From contig NZ_LQXO02000005.1 of the NCBI RefSeq assembly GCF_001639065.2, positions 1 to 64,000 of the forward strand: a stretch of DNA of 64,000 bases. Direction: 5' to 3'. Each line of letters starts with the position of its first letter. The stretch's first letter is position 1. Positions 46,966 to 56,417 of this stretch are shown here, piece after piece. The DNA comes from Vibrio barjaei. Its GTDB lineage: Bacteria; Pseudomonadota; Gammaproteobacteria; Enterobacterales; Vibrionaceae. Made by a program: the position numbers and the translations under genes. The notes below the pieces were generated by a model that was given only the letters and a program-made list of their open reading frames with translations, was not told where the DNA came from and did no database searches.

Positions 46966-47565
46966 GTGAGCATGATCCAAAAAAGTGAACAGAAGAGACT
47001 ACAGATATTAAAAGCGGCGGGTGAGTTGTTTTGCGAACATGGCTACAAGGTGAGTATGGATCAGATCGCTAAACTAGCCGATGTCTCAAAGCAAACCGTC
47101 TATTCTCATTTCAAAACTAAAGACCTGTTGTTCGAAACCTGCATCCAATACCGATGTGAGCAGCGCGCGATTGATGAATCGGCGTTAAGTTTGGATAGTC
47201 CGATCAAGCCTACGTTGGTAGAGTTTGGTGTTCGTTTTCAGAACATGCATCTTGAAGAGCAAGTTCTGCAAACGTTTCGAAATGCAGTAGGACAGGTGAA
47301 GTCTCACCCTCAAATTTCTGCGCTATACCTAAAATCTGGTCCAGAAAAAACGCTCCATGTTCTAGCCAATTATCTTCAACGCCACCACGAAAAAGGCACG
47401 ATTTCTCTTCCCAATGATTCAGAAAACGCGGCGATGCAACTTCTGCTGATGTTTCACGGAAAAGCAGCTTATTGGGCGTTTTTGGGCGAGAGTGGTGTGC
47501 AAACTGAAGTGCAGCGCAAACAATACATAGAAGAGTGCGTTACGCTGTTTCTAGCGGGTTGCTAA
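46966..47565 (+). CDS. TetR/AcrR-family transcriptional repressor
   Basis: 199 aa from GTG at 46966; an ATG two codons later (46972) is equally plausible. The HTH is typical: GYKVSMDQIAKLADVSKQTVYSHFKTKDLLF. The C-terminal helical ligand domain ends in a region similar to AcrR/TetR_C efflux regulators. Divergent placement next to the RND operon and the 33-bp palindrome make it the likely local repressor, released by a pump substrate. Its 3' end overlaps the convergent LysR gene by 26 bases. Confidence 0.92.
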   Translation: MSMIQKSEQKRLQILKAAGELFCEHGYKVSMDQIAKLADVSKQTVYSHFKTKDLLFETCIQYRCEQRAIDESALSLDSPIKPTLVEFGVRFQNMHLEEQVLQTFRNAVGQVKSHPQISALYLKSGPEKTLHVLANYLQRHHEKGTISLPNDSENAAMQLLLMFHGKAAYWAFLGESGVQTEVQRKQYIEECVTLFLAGC

Positions 47566-48544
47566 CCGATGATAGGTGGTAATTCGCATTTTCGGTTTTA
47601 CGTTGTTGAAAAATATGGGTAATCGACTCATTGAGCCAGTTGACCAACGCACTGTTTTGGTGGCGACTGTGGAAATAGGACAGTGCAGGATACTGCGCTT
47701 CTGGTAACACTTGGTCAGGGCTGAGCATGACTAAATTTGGATAGTTATGTATTGGGAAGCAGTTTGAGGTTCCCATAAACATGTCTGATTGCTGAACTAC
47801 ATCAATAAGTGCGACTGGGTATTCAGAGCTAAATCCCACCTCGAGTGGATGCCCCAACCCTTTAAAGATTTCAACGGTAGGGCTTGTATACTTACTGTAG
47901 TTGCTGACGATTAGTCGTGCTAATGGATACTTCGACATAGACTCAACCGTTACCTTTTTCTTAGTAATCGGGTGGTCTTTTCTAACAAGCAGACAGGCGT
48001 TAATATCACCAATTGTTCGCTTTTCCATGAACGGGTAGCTGTCGGTTAGTTCAGCATTGATCCCTAATAGTATTTCTCCCTTCTCAATAGCGGTTACCGT
48101 TTGATCATTCCACGATGCTATATGGATTCGCAGGCCCGGAGCATGTTCACGAAAATAGCGATACAACTCACCAGAAATGGAGAAAACAAAACTCGAAGAG
48201 AGAGCAATGGTAATGTCTTGGTCTAGCTGAGCGGGGTCAAAGACATCGCTATCATTGATGACATTTTCAATATCGTACAGTAGAGGGAGTAACGAGCTCG
48301 ATAGCTGCTCAGAAAATGGTGTTGGTGCTAAACCTGATTTCACTTTAACGAATAACGGGTCATCAAATTGATGACGCAATTTTTGTAGTGATTGACTGAC
48401 GGCTGGTTGAGATACGTACAATCGTTCCGCCGCTTTACGCATGTTTTTCTCTTCGTAAAGCACCTTGAAGACGCGAAGAAGATTAAGATCGAGATTAGCA
48501 AAGCGGTCTTTAGCCACTGGATTACTCAGTTTTATGGATGGCAT
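47540..48544 (-). CDS. LysR-family transcriptional regulator
   Basis: 334 aa. The N-terminal winged HTH (about 17-75) has LLRVFKVLYEEKNMRKAAERLYVSQPAVSQSLQKLR, read in parts. The effector domain is periplasmic-binding-protein-like (about 105-310). Target genes cannot be read from the context: the outer-membrane protein behind it on the same strand is a candidate but has its own promoter region. The convergent overlap with the TetR gene is 26 bases. Confidence 0.9.
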   Translation of the reverse strand: MPSIKLSNPVAKDRFANLDLNLLRVFKVLYEEKNMRKAAERLYVSQPAVSQSLQKLRHQFDDPLFVKVKSGLAPTPFSEQLSSSLLPLLYDIENVINDSDVFDPAQLDQDITIALSSSFVFSISGELYRYFREHAPGLRIHIASWNDQTVTAIEKGEILLGINAELTDSYPFMEKRTIGDINACLLVRKDHPITKKKVTVESMSKYPLARLIVSNYSKYTSPTVEIFKGLGHPLEVGFSSEYPVALIDVVQQSDMFMGTSNCFPIHNYPNLVMLSPDQVLPEAQYPALSYFHSRHQNSALVNWLNESITHIFQQRKTENANYHLSSVSNPLETA

Positions 48545-48581
48545 GGGAATGTTAGCACTCTCAATGTTAGAAATACGTCAA

Positions 48582-48607
48582 AAGCCAACGTGGAATCACA
48601 TTGGCTT
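48582..48607 (-). terminator. Hairpin after the outer-membrane barrel gene
   Basis: AAGCCAACGTG pairs with CACATTGGCTT with one internal mismatch, loop GAAT. Its T-run is weak on the minus strand. Confidence 0.5.
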
Positions 48608-48642
48608 GGGATAGGTGGTTTAACTGCCTGTTATTTAATAGG

Positions 48643-49182
48643 TTAGAATTTGTAACCAACCGTAAATGATAGGTAGTCCGCGTCAAGATCACCGTACATT
48701 GGTAAGTCGACGCGAAGGTCAGCATACAGCCCCATGTCCAATTGGCCACGAACACCAGCACCTAAATAGACACTTGAGTCATTGCCAGTTATTTTGCCAA
48801 AGTTCGATGTGTTAACTTCATCACCTAGGAAAGCAAGACCAACTACACCGTAAGGTTTGATCCACGCTTGACCAAGGTCAAAGGCGTAACCAATATCGGT
48901 ATCAATTTTTAAGGTACGAGCTTTGTAATCCAATGTCTCGTCGTAGAATGGAACGTAAACATCGTCCTGGTTCCATGCATATGACACGTTGATACCAAAG
49001 ATTTGGTTGAAGTCATAACCGTATTCAACTTTAACGCCCGTTCCTAAATTCCAGCTTCCCGCTGAATCACTAAATTCTAGGTTTGAAGCACCTATACCAA
49101 CACGGTGACCACTAAAATCTGCATTTGCAATTGCGCCAGTTGAGATTGCTGCGATAGCGGTGGCAAGAAATAACTTTTTCAT
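48643..49182 (-). CDS. Outer-membrane beta-barrel protein (OmpA/OmpX-like porin family)
   Basis: 179 aa. A signal peptide ends ANA (about residue 20). The rest shows about eight alternating amphipathic strands (VKVEYGYDF, FGINVSYAW, LKIDTDIGYAF, VYLGAGVRGQL, LSFTVGYKF) and ends in Phe, the Bam-recognised C-terminal residue. It is an eight-stranded barrel in the outer membrane; adhesion, defence or structural roles are all possible. Single gene with a 218-base leader. Confidence 0.85.
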   Translation of the reverse strand: MKKLFLATAIAAISTGAIANADFSGHRVGIGASNLEFSDSAGSWNLGTGVKVEYGYDFNQIFGINVSYAWNQDDVYVPFYDETLDYKARTLKIDTDIGYAFDLGQAWIKPYGVVGLAFLGDEVNTSNFGKITGNDSSVYLGAGVRGQLDMGLYADLRVDLPMYGDLDADYLSFTVGYKF

Positions 49183-49400
49183 TACTAACCCTTAATTGTA
49201 AAAGCAATCCTGCTTGTGGTTTGCATTCCGTGCTCTGTTTCGATGAGGGCTAGTTTAATGATTAGTTAAAAAGACACTAATCATCAGTTATTAATAGTCT
49301 GATAACTTCTACTTATGACCTCGCTGTTAAATAGTTCTTGACCTCAAGTTAACTTGAGGAATTAAGCTAAGATTCAATCACTAAAAGAAGGAATAATACA

Positions 49401-49829
49401 ATGAATGGATATATTGAACATGCCAACATTACGCTAGTTAACCCTAAGAAAACGATAGAATTTTTATTGGCAGCATTGCCAGATTGGCGCGTTAGAGGTC
49501 AGGGAAAGATGGAAGAATGGTATGGCAAAGAAGTGGAGTGGTTTCATGTCGGAGATGATCGCTCTTATATTGCTCTACAGTCGGGTGGCGATAAACAAGT
49601 GGAAGATTGGAATACACACTGGACTGGGGTAAAGCACATTGGAATTGTCGTTGACGATCTGAATCAGACAGTGGAGCAGCTAAAGCAGGCTGGATATGAA
49701 TTAGACCATTGGGGGGGCGACCACCCACATCGACGTAGTGCTTACTATATGGATACGCATAATATGCAATTTGAATTTGTGGAGTACTTTTCTGAACAAA
49801 ATGATGAACGTAACGATTACAGTTTGTAG
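49401..49829 (+). CDS. VOC (glyoxalase/bleomycin-resistance) family protein
   Basis: 142 aa, two beta-alpha-beta-beta-beta modules. Likely metal-site residues are His in YIEHANITL, His in GVKHIGIVVDDL and Glu in MQFEFVEYF. The superfamily covers glyoxalases, dioxygenases and isomerases; the reaction is not predictable. Monocistronic, AAGGAA 6-10 bases before the ATG. Confidence 0.85.
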   Translation: MNGYIEHANITLVNPKKTIEFLLAALPDWRVRGQGKMEEWYGKEVEWFHVGDDRSYIALQSGGDKQVEDWNTHWTGVKHIGIVVDDLNQTVEQLKQAGYELDHWGGDHPHRRSAYYMDTHNMQFEFVEYFSEQNDERNDYSL

Positions 49830-49946
49830 TCTATCGTCCTCTCCGCTTTTTTAAAGCGATTAAGTGAACTCTACGATTTGGCGCTCTCTTGAGTAGTTCT
49901 CGACTGAGAACTACACTTAAACAGTAACCCTACTTTGGAAGGGGAT

Positions 49947-51299
49947 ATGCGTCGAACAGCCACAGCAAGCGTCCTGGCTTTCCTGTTGCTCATTCTCGGT
50001 AGTATGACAGCCAATATACCTTTGGCTCAGGAAACCAGAACAACCATACCCATTCTTAGTATCAGTGGAGCCATCGGTCCCGCTGTAGGGGAGTATGTGC
50101 TCGAAGAGCTCGAAAGTGCCAACCTGTCTCCGAAGATCTCAGCGGTTATCATCACGATAGATACTCCCGGCGGTTTGGTTTCTAGTTTAAGAGATATCAA
50201 TCAAGAAATACTCGCATCTTCCAAACCCATCCTCTGCCTTGTTTACCCTAAAGGTGCCAGAGCTGCTAGCACTGGCACCTATATGCTCTACGCCTGTCAT
50301 ATCGCCGCTATGGCACCTGCAACAACATTGGGAGCCGCGACTCCTGTGAATATTGCAGGCTCGGAACCAGAAAAAGGCGAAGACCAGAACCAGATTCCTT
50401 CTGCAATGGAGAAAAAAATCCTCAACGATTCTATTGCTTACATTCGTTCTCTAGCTCAGTTACGGGGGCGGAACATTGAATGGGCCGAAAAGGCGGTAAA
50501 AGAGGCGGCAACACTTTCCTCTCAGGAGGCTTTAGAGCTTAACGTGATTAACTACATCTCCGATTCGCCAGCACAACTGGTTTCACAACTAGAGAATCAA
50601 ATACTGGTGTTCAACGAGCAAACCGTACAACTCAACCTCAAGGAAGCTCAGCTAGTCCCTAAGGCTCCTAATTGGCGGCATAAGTTTCTTTCTACCATCA
50701 CTAACCCGAATATCGCCTACCTATTGATGATGATTGGAATCTACGGCTTGATTCTGGAGTTCTATAGTCCCTCTTTTGGTATTGCAGGTATCACTGGGGC
50801 GATATGTCTTATGATCGCTATGTATGCTCTGCAGATGTTGCCAGTGAGCTACGTGGGAGTTGGGTTAATGGTACTTGGAATTGCTTTGTTGATAGCCGAA
50901 TCTTTCATACCAAGTTTTGGATTATTTGGTTTTTCCGGCATCGTAGCGTTTGTACTAGGCTCTATTTTCCTGATTGATACTGACCTTCCTGCTTTTCAAG
51001 TCTCGGTCAAGTTGATTTTGTTTATTGCATTAACGTCTTTGACATTCGTTATATTTGTATTGCGACGTGCTTGGTTGTTAAGAAAAAAACAGGCGGTAAT
51101 CGGAGAGGAAGCGCTATTAGGTACGTTAGTCGAGGCATCAGAAAACATAGATGATCAGGGGTTTATTTGGCTTGAAGGTGAACGCTGGGCCGCAATATGC
51201 GATAGGCCTGTTCAGACAGGAGACATGGTTGAGGTTACTCAAGTCAACGGACTAACGTTGGTGGTAAAAAAACTATCAGGGAGTAAAGCGCATGATTGA
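49947..51299 (+). CDS. nfeD: NfeD-family membrane protease (long form, ClpP-class)
   Basis: 450 aa from the ATG at 49947 (GGAAGGGG directly upstream; an in-frame TTG at 49935 lies before that SD). A signal peptide is followed by a ClpP/SppA-like serine protease domain (about 30-230) with IDTPGG and [11 protein letters not shown] containing the nucleophile Ser. Four or five membrane helices and a soluble NfeD OB-fold domain (about 385-445) come next. Long NfeD proteins cleave stomatins, and the slipin gene overlaps this one by 8 bases. Role: membrane quality control. Confidence 0.92.
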   Translation: MRRTATASVLAFLLLILGSMTANIPLAQETRTTIPILSISGAIGPAVGEYVLEELESANLSPKISAVIITIDTPGGLVSSLRDINQEILASSKPILCLVYPKGARAASTGTYMLYACHIAAMAPATTLGAATPVNIAGSEPEKGEDQNQIPSAMEKKILNDSIAYIRSLAQLRGRNIEWAEKAVKEAATLSSQEALELNVINYISDSPAQLVSQLENQILVFNEQTVQLNLKEAQLVPKAPNWRHKFLSTITNPNIAYLLMMIGIYGLILEFYSPSFGIAGITGAICLMIAMYALQMLPVSYVGVGLMVLGIALLIAESFIPSFGLFGFSGIVAFVLGSIFLIDTDLPAFQVSVKLILFIALTSLTFVIFVLRRAWLLRKKQAVIGEEALLGTLVEASENIDDQGFIWLEGERWAAICDRPVQTGDMVEVTQVNGLTLVVKKLSGSKAHD

Positions 51300-52077
51300 A
51301 CAAGTAATAACTCATGGCCTACTAACCCCAGTCGCACTCATTGTCCTAGCGCTACTTGTGGCGTTTAGTTTGTTTCATATCTTGAGAGAGTATGAGCGTG
51401 GAGTGGTCTTTTTTCTAGGTCGATTTCAAACAGTGAAAGGGCCGGGCTTAATTATTGTCATTCCTTTGATTCAACAAATAGTAAAGGTTGATTTACGAAC
51501 CGTGGTTATGGATGTGCCTAGTCAAGATGTCATTAGTAGAGATAACGTGTCGGTTCGTGTCAACGCAGTGATCTATTTCAGAGTGGTTGATTCACAAAAA
51601 GCCATTATTAATGTTGAAGATTATATGGCGGCGACATCGCAGTTAGCACAAACAACACTGCGCTCGGTGTTAGGGCAGCACGAGCTAGATGAAATGCTAG
51701 CCAACAGAGACATGTTAAATGCTGACATCCAAGCAATCTTAGACGCTAGATCTGATGGTTGGGGTATTAAGGTGTCTAACGTTGAGATCAAACATGTGGA
51801 TCTCAATGAAAGTATGATTCGAGCAATAGCCAAGCAGGCAGAAGCAGAGCGAGTTCGACGTGCCAAGGTTATTCATGCTTCTGGAGAAATGGAAGCGTCT
51901 GATAAATTGGTTGAAGCTGCGAGTAAGATGTCTGTAGAGCCTAATGCCATGCTGCTAAGGTATTTGCAAACGTTGACAGAAATTGCTGGAGAGAAAAGTT
52001 CCACCATTTTATTCCCTATGCCAATGGAGTATTTAGATGGACTGTTTAACAAAAAGGATAAAGACAGCAAAAAGTGA
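51292..52077 (+). CDS. Slipin/stomatin-family (SPFH/Band 7) membrane protein
   Basis: 261 aa. One N-terminal membrane segment (about 10-33) is followed by the SPFH domain ([35 protein letters not shown]) and a helical tail ([22 protein letters not shown]). Slipins oligomerise on the inner membrane and form microdomains. The overlapping upstream nfeD encodes the partner protease, the common bacterial/archaeal pairing. Confidence 0.93.
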   Translation: MIEQVITHGLLTPVALIVLALLVAFSLFHILREYERGVVFFLGRFQTVKGPGLIIVIPLIQQIVKVDLRTVVMDVPSQDVISRDNVSVRVNAVIYFRVVDSQKAIINVEDYMAATSQLAQTTLRSVLGQHELDEMLANRDMLNADIQAILDARSDGWGIKVSNVEIKHVDLNESMIRAIAKQAEAERVRRAKVIHASGEMEASDKLVEAASKMSVEPNAMLLRYLQTLTEIAGEKSSTILFPMPMEYLDGLFNKKDKDSKK

Positions 52078-52302
52078 GTTTCGATACCATTGTTGACTAA
52101 GGTGTATTTTAAAACCGAATAGATAGCCCACCGCATAGAGTTTGAGTAGGTCATTGAAATGAATATAACTTTTTATACATATTACAACGTTTGAAAGGTG
52201 GATGGGTGGAACTAATTGGATAGTGAATAGGTACAGCCTTGTTACCTTGTGTGAATGAAATTAGTTTAGGTGGCATTCTCTCACTTATTTGGAGACGCTA
52301 TC

Positions 52303-52473
52303 ATGACTGATAAAAAAGAAACACTTAGTGATGTTGAGAAGCAGCGACAAGAGCTTATGGCTCGCTTGAAGGGCGCACAGAGCCAGATGAAAAGCTCCGC
52401 CTCTGATAAAAGTAACGCATCAGGCTTTCTAGATGTGATGATCAAAAGTACAGGAACTTTTGAGAAACAGTAG
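52303..52473 (+). CDS. 56-aa hydrophilic protein, hypothetical
   Basis: From the ATG at 52303 (TTGGAGA about 10 bases upstream). The sequence starts MTDKKETLSDVEKQRQELMA and is strongly charged and helical, with a Ser/Lys-rich middle. It is followed at once by a long perfect hairpin, so it looks like a complete single-gene unit. No family recognised. Confidence 0.6.
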   Translation: MTDKKETLSDVEKQRQELMARLKGAQSQMKSSASDKSNASGFLDVMIKSTGTFEKQ

Positions 52474-52475
52474 TA

Positions 52476-52509
52476 AAAGTACGCCCAAACTATCGTTTGG
52501 GCGTACTTT
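52476..52509 (+). terminator. Perfect 15-bp hairpin after the 56-aa gene
   Basis: 52476-52490 pairs fully with 52495-52509, loop TATC. The T-run after it is short (TTTAGTTGTT). Confidence 0.8.
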
Positions 52510-52743
52510 AGTTGTTACCCTAATGACCAGCATCTAACAGCACTATTAATAACCTTCACGCTGTATTCATTGTTCTGAGAATTCTTCACTGTCAATCCTC
52601 ACATACCTTGTTACCGTAAAAGTTCATACAATGGACTGCGGTAAAACTATGGATTTATGGATAAAGCTAGAATACCTTGCCTTACAAATTTGGGCGATTT
52701 TTGTCATTAGGGCGTTACTATTTGGCCAATAGTTTGGTGGCAA

Positions 52744-53034
52744 TTAGCCAACTTGAGTCATTTCGTTAAGCGTAAAACTCTCAACGGCGCCGTCGGTTGC
52801 TGCTTTGTATTGAGCAATATGTGGCGCGGCTAAATGTGCCATTAACAGCTCGCGCGACTCCCAGTTCTCGTAAAATACAAAGTGCGCAGGATTTTCATTA
52901 TCTTGGTGTAGATCGTAGTTTATACAACCTTGTTCTTTACGTGTGATATCAATGAGTTTGAGAAGCTCTGCTTTCACAAGTTCAATCTGATCAGGTTTTG
53001 CAATGATGTTAGCGACAATAGTCAGCTTGGCCAT
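52744..53034 (-). CDS. Antibiotic-biosynthesis-monooxygenase (ABM) domain protein, YgiN-like
   Basis: 96 aa, a single ferredoxin-like ABM domain (TIVANIIAKPDQIELVKAELL, EQGCINYDLHQDNENPAHFVFYENWES). Relatives such as YgiN act on quinols and others are small-molecule oxygenases. It lies near a MarR gene and a cytochrome cluster, so a quinone or redox-stress role is plausible. The start ATG is preceded by GAGGAAA. Confidence 0.85.
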   Translation of the reverse strand: MAKLTIVANIIAKPDQIELVKAELLKLIDITRKEQGCINYDLHQDNENPAHFVFYENWESRELLMAHLAAPHIAQYKAATDGAVESFTLNEMTQVG

Positions 53035-53241
53035 GGTATTTCCTCGTTAGAATGGATCTTTTGGTAGGTAGTAACTGGGTAACAACATCTTATCTTGGCT
53101 TAAATAAAACAAAAATAATGAGAGATTTGAAAGATTATCAAACCATTATTGATAATTGACGTGTTTCTGGAGTCGAACCGTTGTGCCACTCATAAGCATT
53201 CAAACAATTCAGTTAAAGCGATATGAGTGGCTCCGATGGAC

Positions 53242-53670
53242 TTAAATACGCCCTACTAGCTTCTGTAATGTCGCGATCAAAGTTCTTTGTTCTTCTTCTT
53301 CAAGCCCGGCTAGCAACGCTTGATTAACTTCGACCGGTAGGTGAATGACTTCCTCTTTAAGGGCTTTCCCTTTGCCTGTCAGAAAGATCCTGAAGGAACG
53401 ACGGCTTTCTGGGTCGGCACGTCGCTCGACCAATTCTAGAGCTTCTAATTTATCGAGTGTTCTAGTCGTTGTTGAGCTTTCTACCTTGGACATCTGCGCG
53501 ATTTCTCGCTGAGTGACGCCTTCCTTTTCCCACAAACACATTAGAGTTGGCCACAACGCGAGCGTCAGCCCCTTTTCTCTTAATCTTTTATCAAACTCTT
53601 TTGATGCATGATTTGCCACAACATTTAGTAGCCAACCAAAGCTGGTTTGGCGTTCGAATTCTGTCTTCAT
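53242..53670 (-). CDS. MarR-family transcriptional regulator
   Basis: 142 aa. The winged HTH is clear (GVTQREIAQMSKVESSTTTRTLDKLEALELVERRADPESRR, read in parts). It starts 3 bases after the cytochrome b561 gene ends, on the same strand, so both are read from the promoter region near 54.35 kb. The 50-bp palindrome there is its most likely operator (autoregulation plus control of the divergent cytochrome c' gene). Confidence 0.9.
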   Translation of the reverse strand: MKTEFERQTSFGWLLNVVANHASKEFDKRLREKGLTLALWPTLMCLWEKEGVTQREIAQMSKVESSTTTRTLDKLEALELVERRADPESRRSFRIFLTGKGKALKEEVIHLPVEVNQALLAGLEEEEQRTLIATLQKLVGRI

Positions 53671-53672
53671 TT

Positions 53673-54311
53673 TTACACCATTGAAAAAGCAACTATTGTC
53701 ATCGTAACTAATATTGAGATGATTAGCACTAACAACGCTTTAAAGTTGCTCGATAAAGTAGGAGATTGTACATCTGCGTTGAGCGCTTGCTGTCCTGTAA
53801 ACATAGACATTAGTAGACTCTTGCCACGTAGTTTGTAGATAACGATGGCTCCAACGTGCAGCGCGACCATGATTGGTAACATGTCAGCGAATACTACGTG
53901 AATGGTGTCTGCAATGTCATAAAGAGGCTCGGGAATAAAAATGCCGATACTCTCCAAACCATCAAATATTCCAGCTAAAAGCATGCCGGTAACACACTGA
54001 ATGAGTAATGTACCGATCATTGCAACAACCATGACTGCACCTAGCGGATTATGCCCAACATATGAGATTGCCTTACCGAATGTATATCGGACAACTGTTT
54101 TTGGATGCTTAAGAAAAGAACGGAATCGGCTACTTTCACTACCAATAAAACCCCATATCACGCGCCAAAGCAGTAATGTAAATAAAACTAGCCCCAATTG
54201 AATATGGGGCCCTTGATTACTAAAGCCAGTGAATACTAGCCCCGCAAAAACAAGGGCTTGAATCCAGTGATAGAGTCGAGTCGCAAGATCCCAAACTTTA
54301 ACTTTTTGCAT
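53673..54311 (-). CDS. Cytochrome b561-family di-haem membrane protein
   Basis: 212 aa, four core helices with His in LYHWIQAL and LHVGAIVIY placed as haem ligands, as in the Ni/Fe-hydrogenase-type and YceJ-like b561 proteins. It probably moves electrons between the quinone pool and a periplasmic cytochrome. Divergently encoded cytochrome c' is the natural partner. No hydrogenase genes are nearby. Operon with the MarR gene. Confidence 0.9.
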   Translation of the reverse strand: MQKVKVWDLATRLYHWIQALVFAGLVFTGFSNQGPHIQLGLVLFTLLLWRVIWGFIGSESSRFRSFLKHPKTVVRYTFGKAISYVGHNPLGAVMVVAMIGTLLIQCVTGMLLAGIFDGLESIGIFIPEPLYDIADTIHVVFADMLPIMVALHVGAIVIYKLRGKSLLMSMFTGQQALNADVQSPTLSSNFKALLVLIISILVTMTIVAFSMV

Positions 54312-54342
54312 AATTTGATCCTTTAGTCTTAAATAGTTGACA

Positions 54343-54392
54343 TTAATTTACACAACAACTGTTGCGTATGCAATAATTGTTGTGTAAATTAA
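54343..54392. promoter_or_regulatory. 50-bp near-perfect palindrome, probable MarR operator
   Basis: Outer arms of 16 bases (54343-54358 with 54377-54392) are exact reverse complements. The inner TTGCGTATGCAA (54362-54373) is centred on the same axis (54367.5). It lies between the divergent cytochrome b561 and cytochrome c' genes, about 30-40 bases from each start codon. Confidence 0.85.
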
Positions 54393-54430
54393 ATGCATCA
54401 ACAACGATGTACAAATCAGGTGGAGGAAAT

Positions 54431-54895
54431 ATGTTCACTCATCATTCAACGACCAAATTAGTATTCTTGCTCGTATTATCGACAGGTACTTCATCTCTAG
54501 CGTATTCCGCTCCGGACTCAGCAACATTAGACATCATAGACGCGCGGCAAAAAGCCTTTACAGCCCTTGAGTCACAAACTAAGGCCGTTAAAAAAACGCT
54601 CGATGGCAGTGATCCCGACTGGCAGACTTTGTTAGAAGCGAGCGAGCAACTTGTGGTTAACAGTGATGCGCTAAACGGTGCCTTTGCTTTAGGGACTCTA
54701 GAAGGAAGTAAGGCGAAAGAAAGCGTGTGGAGTAAGCCGGATAAATTCAATCGATTAATGCAACAGATGCAACAAGGTTATCAGCAGGTGGCGCTTGGTG
54801 CGCAAAATCAATCTATTGAAGAAGTCGAGAAGGGGCTAAAGGCCGCGGAATCTACGTGTAAAAGTTGTCACCGCAGCTATCGCTCACGTTGGTAA
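54431..54895 (+). CDS. Periplasmic cytochrome c' family protein
   Basis: 154 aa from the ATG at 54431, chosen for GGTGGAGGAAAT directly upstream. A signal peptide ends near AYSA (about residue 27). A four-helix bundle follows, with the haem motif near the C terminus (CKSCHRSYRSRW), the hallmark of cytochrome c'. Members bind NO or act as electron shuttles; the pairing with cytochrome b561 is common. Divergent from the b561-MarR operon; the next gene follows after 30 bases. Confidence 0.92.
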   Translation: MFTHHSTTKLVFLLVLSTGTSSLAYSAPDSATLDIIDARQKAFTALESQTKAVKKTLDGSDPDWQTLLEASEQLVVNSDALNGAFALGTLEGSKAKESVWSKPDKFNRLMQQMQQGYQQVALGAQNQSIEEVEKGLKAAESTCKSCHRSYRSRW

Positions 54896-54925
54896 GAAGT
54901 ATCATTTGAATTAGAAGGTAAAGTC

Positions 54926-55600
54926 ATGAGAAAAATAATCAAAAATCTATTTGTTATCGGTGCACTTCTTGTAGGGGCTGGCTCTGCTTATGCGTACGAT
55001 TATGGCGTTGAGTTAAAGTGGAACACTGATGATATCACACAAGTACTTAAGACGATGCCGGAACAGCGAGCATCATTCAAGAAGCTGGTGGATAACGGAA
55101 AAATCAAAGACATGTTTGTCGAAAATAGCCTAGTAGGCGGACAGAAAACGCAGCTACTAAAATTCGTTATGGAAGCAGAAAGCGAGCAATCGGTGCGTGA
55201 CCAGTTAGCAAGTTTACCTTTGTACCAACAAAATTTGGTAAGAATAAACCACATTCAGCTGTTGGGCTCAAAGTGGTTAGACAACACACCGCAAGCGAAT
55301 AATTTTGGCCTCACCTTCATTTGGAAGTCTGGGTTAGAGCCTTTGGAAATTGACCGAGTATTGGGCATTGATTTACAGCGAGTGATAGCACTTAATCAAG
55401 TTGGCACGGTAACCTCGTCGTACATCAATACTCAGAATTTAGAGAATGGTGTTGTCAGACCCACTTATTTGGTGGCGGTGCTTGCTAAAGATGCCGCACA
55501 TGCTTTGGAAATGAGTAAGCAATTTGAGGCGGTGACAATGGGCTACGCCGACGTGCAAGTCGAGCCTCTGGGTCACAAGCTAGATATGAGCAAATTGTAA
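54926..55600 (+). CDS. Periplasmic protein with two tandem ferredoxin-like (YCII/ABM-type) domains
   Basis: 224 aa. A signal peptide ends AYA (about residue 23). Two similar halves follow: YGVELKWNTDDITQVLKTMP (about 25-120) and FGLTFIWKSGLEPLEIDRVL (about 125-220). Each has the beta-alpha-beta pattern of dimeric alpha/beta-barrel proteins, so one chain mimics the dimer. No cofactor motif is visible. Operon position behind cytochrome c' suggests it works with that redox system. I do not recognise an established name. Confidence 0.7.
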   Translation: MRKIIKNLFVIGALLVGAGSAYAYDYGVELKWNTDDITQVLKTMPEQRASFKKLVDNGKIKDMFVENSLVGGQKTQLLKFVMEAESEQSVRDQLASLPLYQQNLVRINHIQLLGSKWLDNTPQANNFGLTFIWKSGLEPLEIDRVLGIDLQRVIALNQVGTVTSSYINTQNLENGVVRPTYLVAVLAKDAAHALEMSKQFEAVTMGYADVQVEPLGHKLDMSKL

Positions 55601-55710
55601 AACACAAAGTGCTGCAATCAAGTGTCGGTTGCGGCCTACCTTTCTATTCCACTGGCCGGGATAACCTTATACTATCCATAGAGTTTATTCAGATTGAAGT
55701 AGGATAAGAC

Positions 55711-56367
55711 ATGACGACAAAGTCACTTTTTGTGTTTGATATGGATGGCGTACTTATTGAGTCAGAACCTTTTTGGCGAAAGGCGCAGATTGAAGTGTTA
55801 GCTAATTACGGAGCAAGCGCCACGATTGACGACTGTATTGAAAACACTATGGGAAAACGACTTGACGATATCGCTGCTACATGGATTCAAATGTTTAACT
55901 TGAGTGTGGATGCCAAGGTGCTGGAATCAGAGATAATGCAAAGAGTAGTTGCACTTGTCGAGCAGGAAGGCGAGGCGATTGAGGGGATTCCGACACTGAT
56001 TTCAGACTTGAAACAAAGAGACTTTCGCCTCGCTCTAGCCAGTTCTTCTGCTTATCCAATTATTCATGCGGTGACGGAAAAACTAGGCATACAGGAAAGC
56101 TTTGATTTGATGTTAAGCGCAGAAGACGTAGCAAACGGCAAACCCGCTCCCGATGTGTATTTGGCAGTTTGTCAGCGATTAGATATTCCAGTGGATCAGG
56201 CATTCGCATTAGAAGACAGCCTAACAGGTGTGAAAGCCGCTGTTGCTGCGCAACTAGCCACCATTGCTATGCCTTTTAAAAATAACCCTGCGTTTTCAAT
56301 TGCGGATTATGTCGTGGAGTCGGTGCAGGATGTGATAGCGATAGTTGATCGTCATGCCGCGATATGA
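55711..56367 (+). CDS. hxpB: HAD-family sugar-phosphatase (HxpB/YniC-like)
   Basis: 218 aa. HAD motif I FDMDGVLIESEPFW, motif II ASSSA, motif III Lys in NGKPAPDVYL and motif IV EDSLTGVKAA, with a C2-type helical cap between I and II. The IESEPFWRKA start matches the HxpB (2-deoxyglucose-6-phosphatase) group, which dephosphorylates hexose phosphates. Monocistronic. Confidence 0.85.
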   Translation: MTTKSLFVFDMDGVLIESEPFWRKAQIEVLANYGASATIDDCIENTMGKRLDDIAATWIQMFNLSVDAKVLESEIMQRVVALVEQEGEAIEGIPTLISDLKQRDFRLALASSSAYPIIHAVTEKLGIQESFDLMLSAEDVANGKPAPDVYLAVCQRLDIPVDQAFALEDSLTGVKAAVAAQLATIAMPFKNNPAFSIADYVVESVQDVIAIVDRHAAI

Positions 56368-56393
56368 GAAAACGAGCCAATAGATATAAAAAA

Positions 56394-56417
56394 GTGAGTT
56401 GCTAAGAGGCAACTCAC
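56394..56417 (-). terminator. Minus-strand terminator-like hairpin
   Basis: GTGAGTTGC (56394-56402) pairs with GCAACTCAC (56409-56417). On the minus strand it is followed by TTTTTTATATC. The only candidate unit it could serve is the PP2C remnant to its right. Confidence 0.65.

Noticed and set aside
52721..52740. Palindrome-like CTATTTGGCCAATAG as a second copy of the 16244 site
   Set aside because: Imperfect, off-centre and not near a related gene; likely chance.
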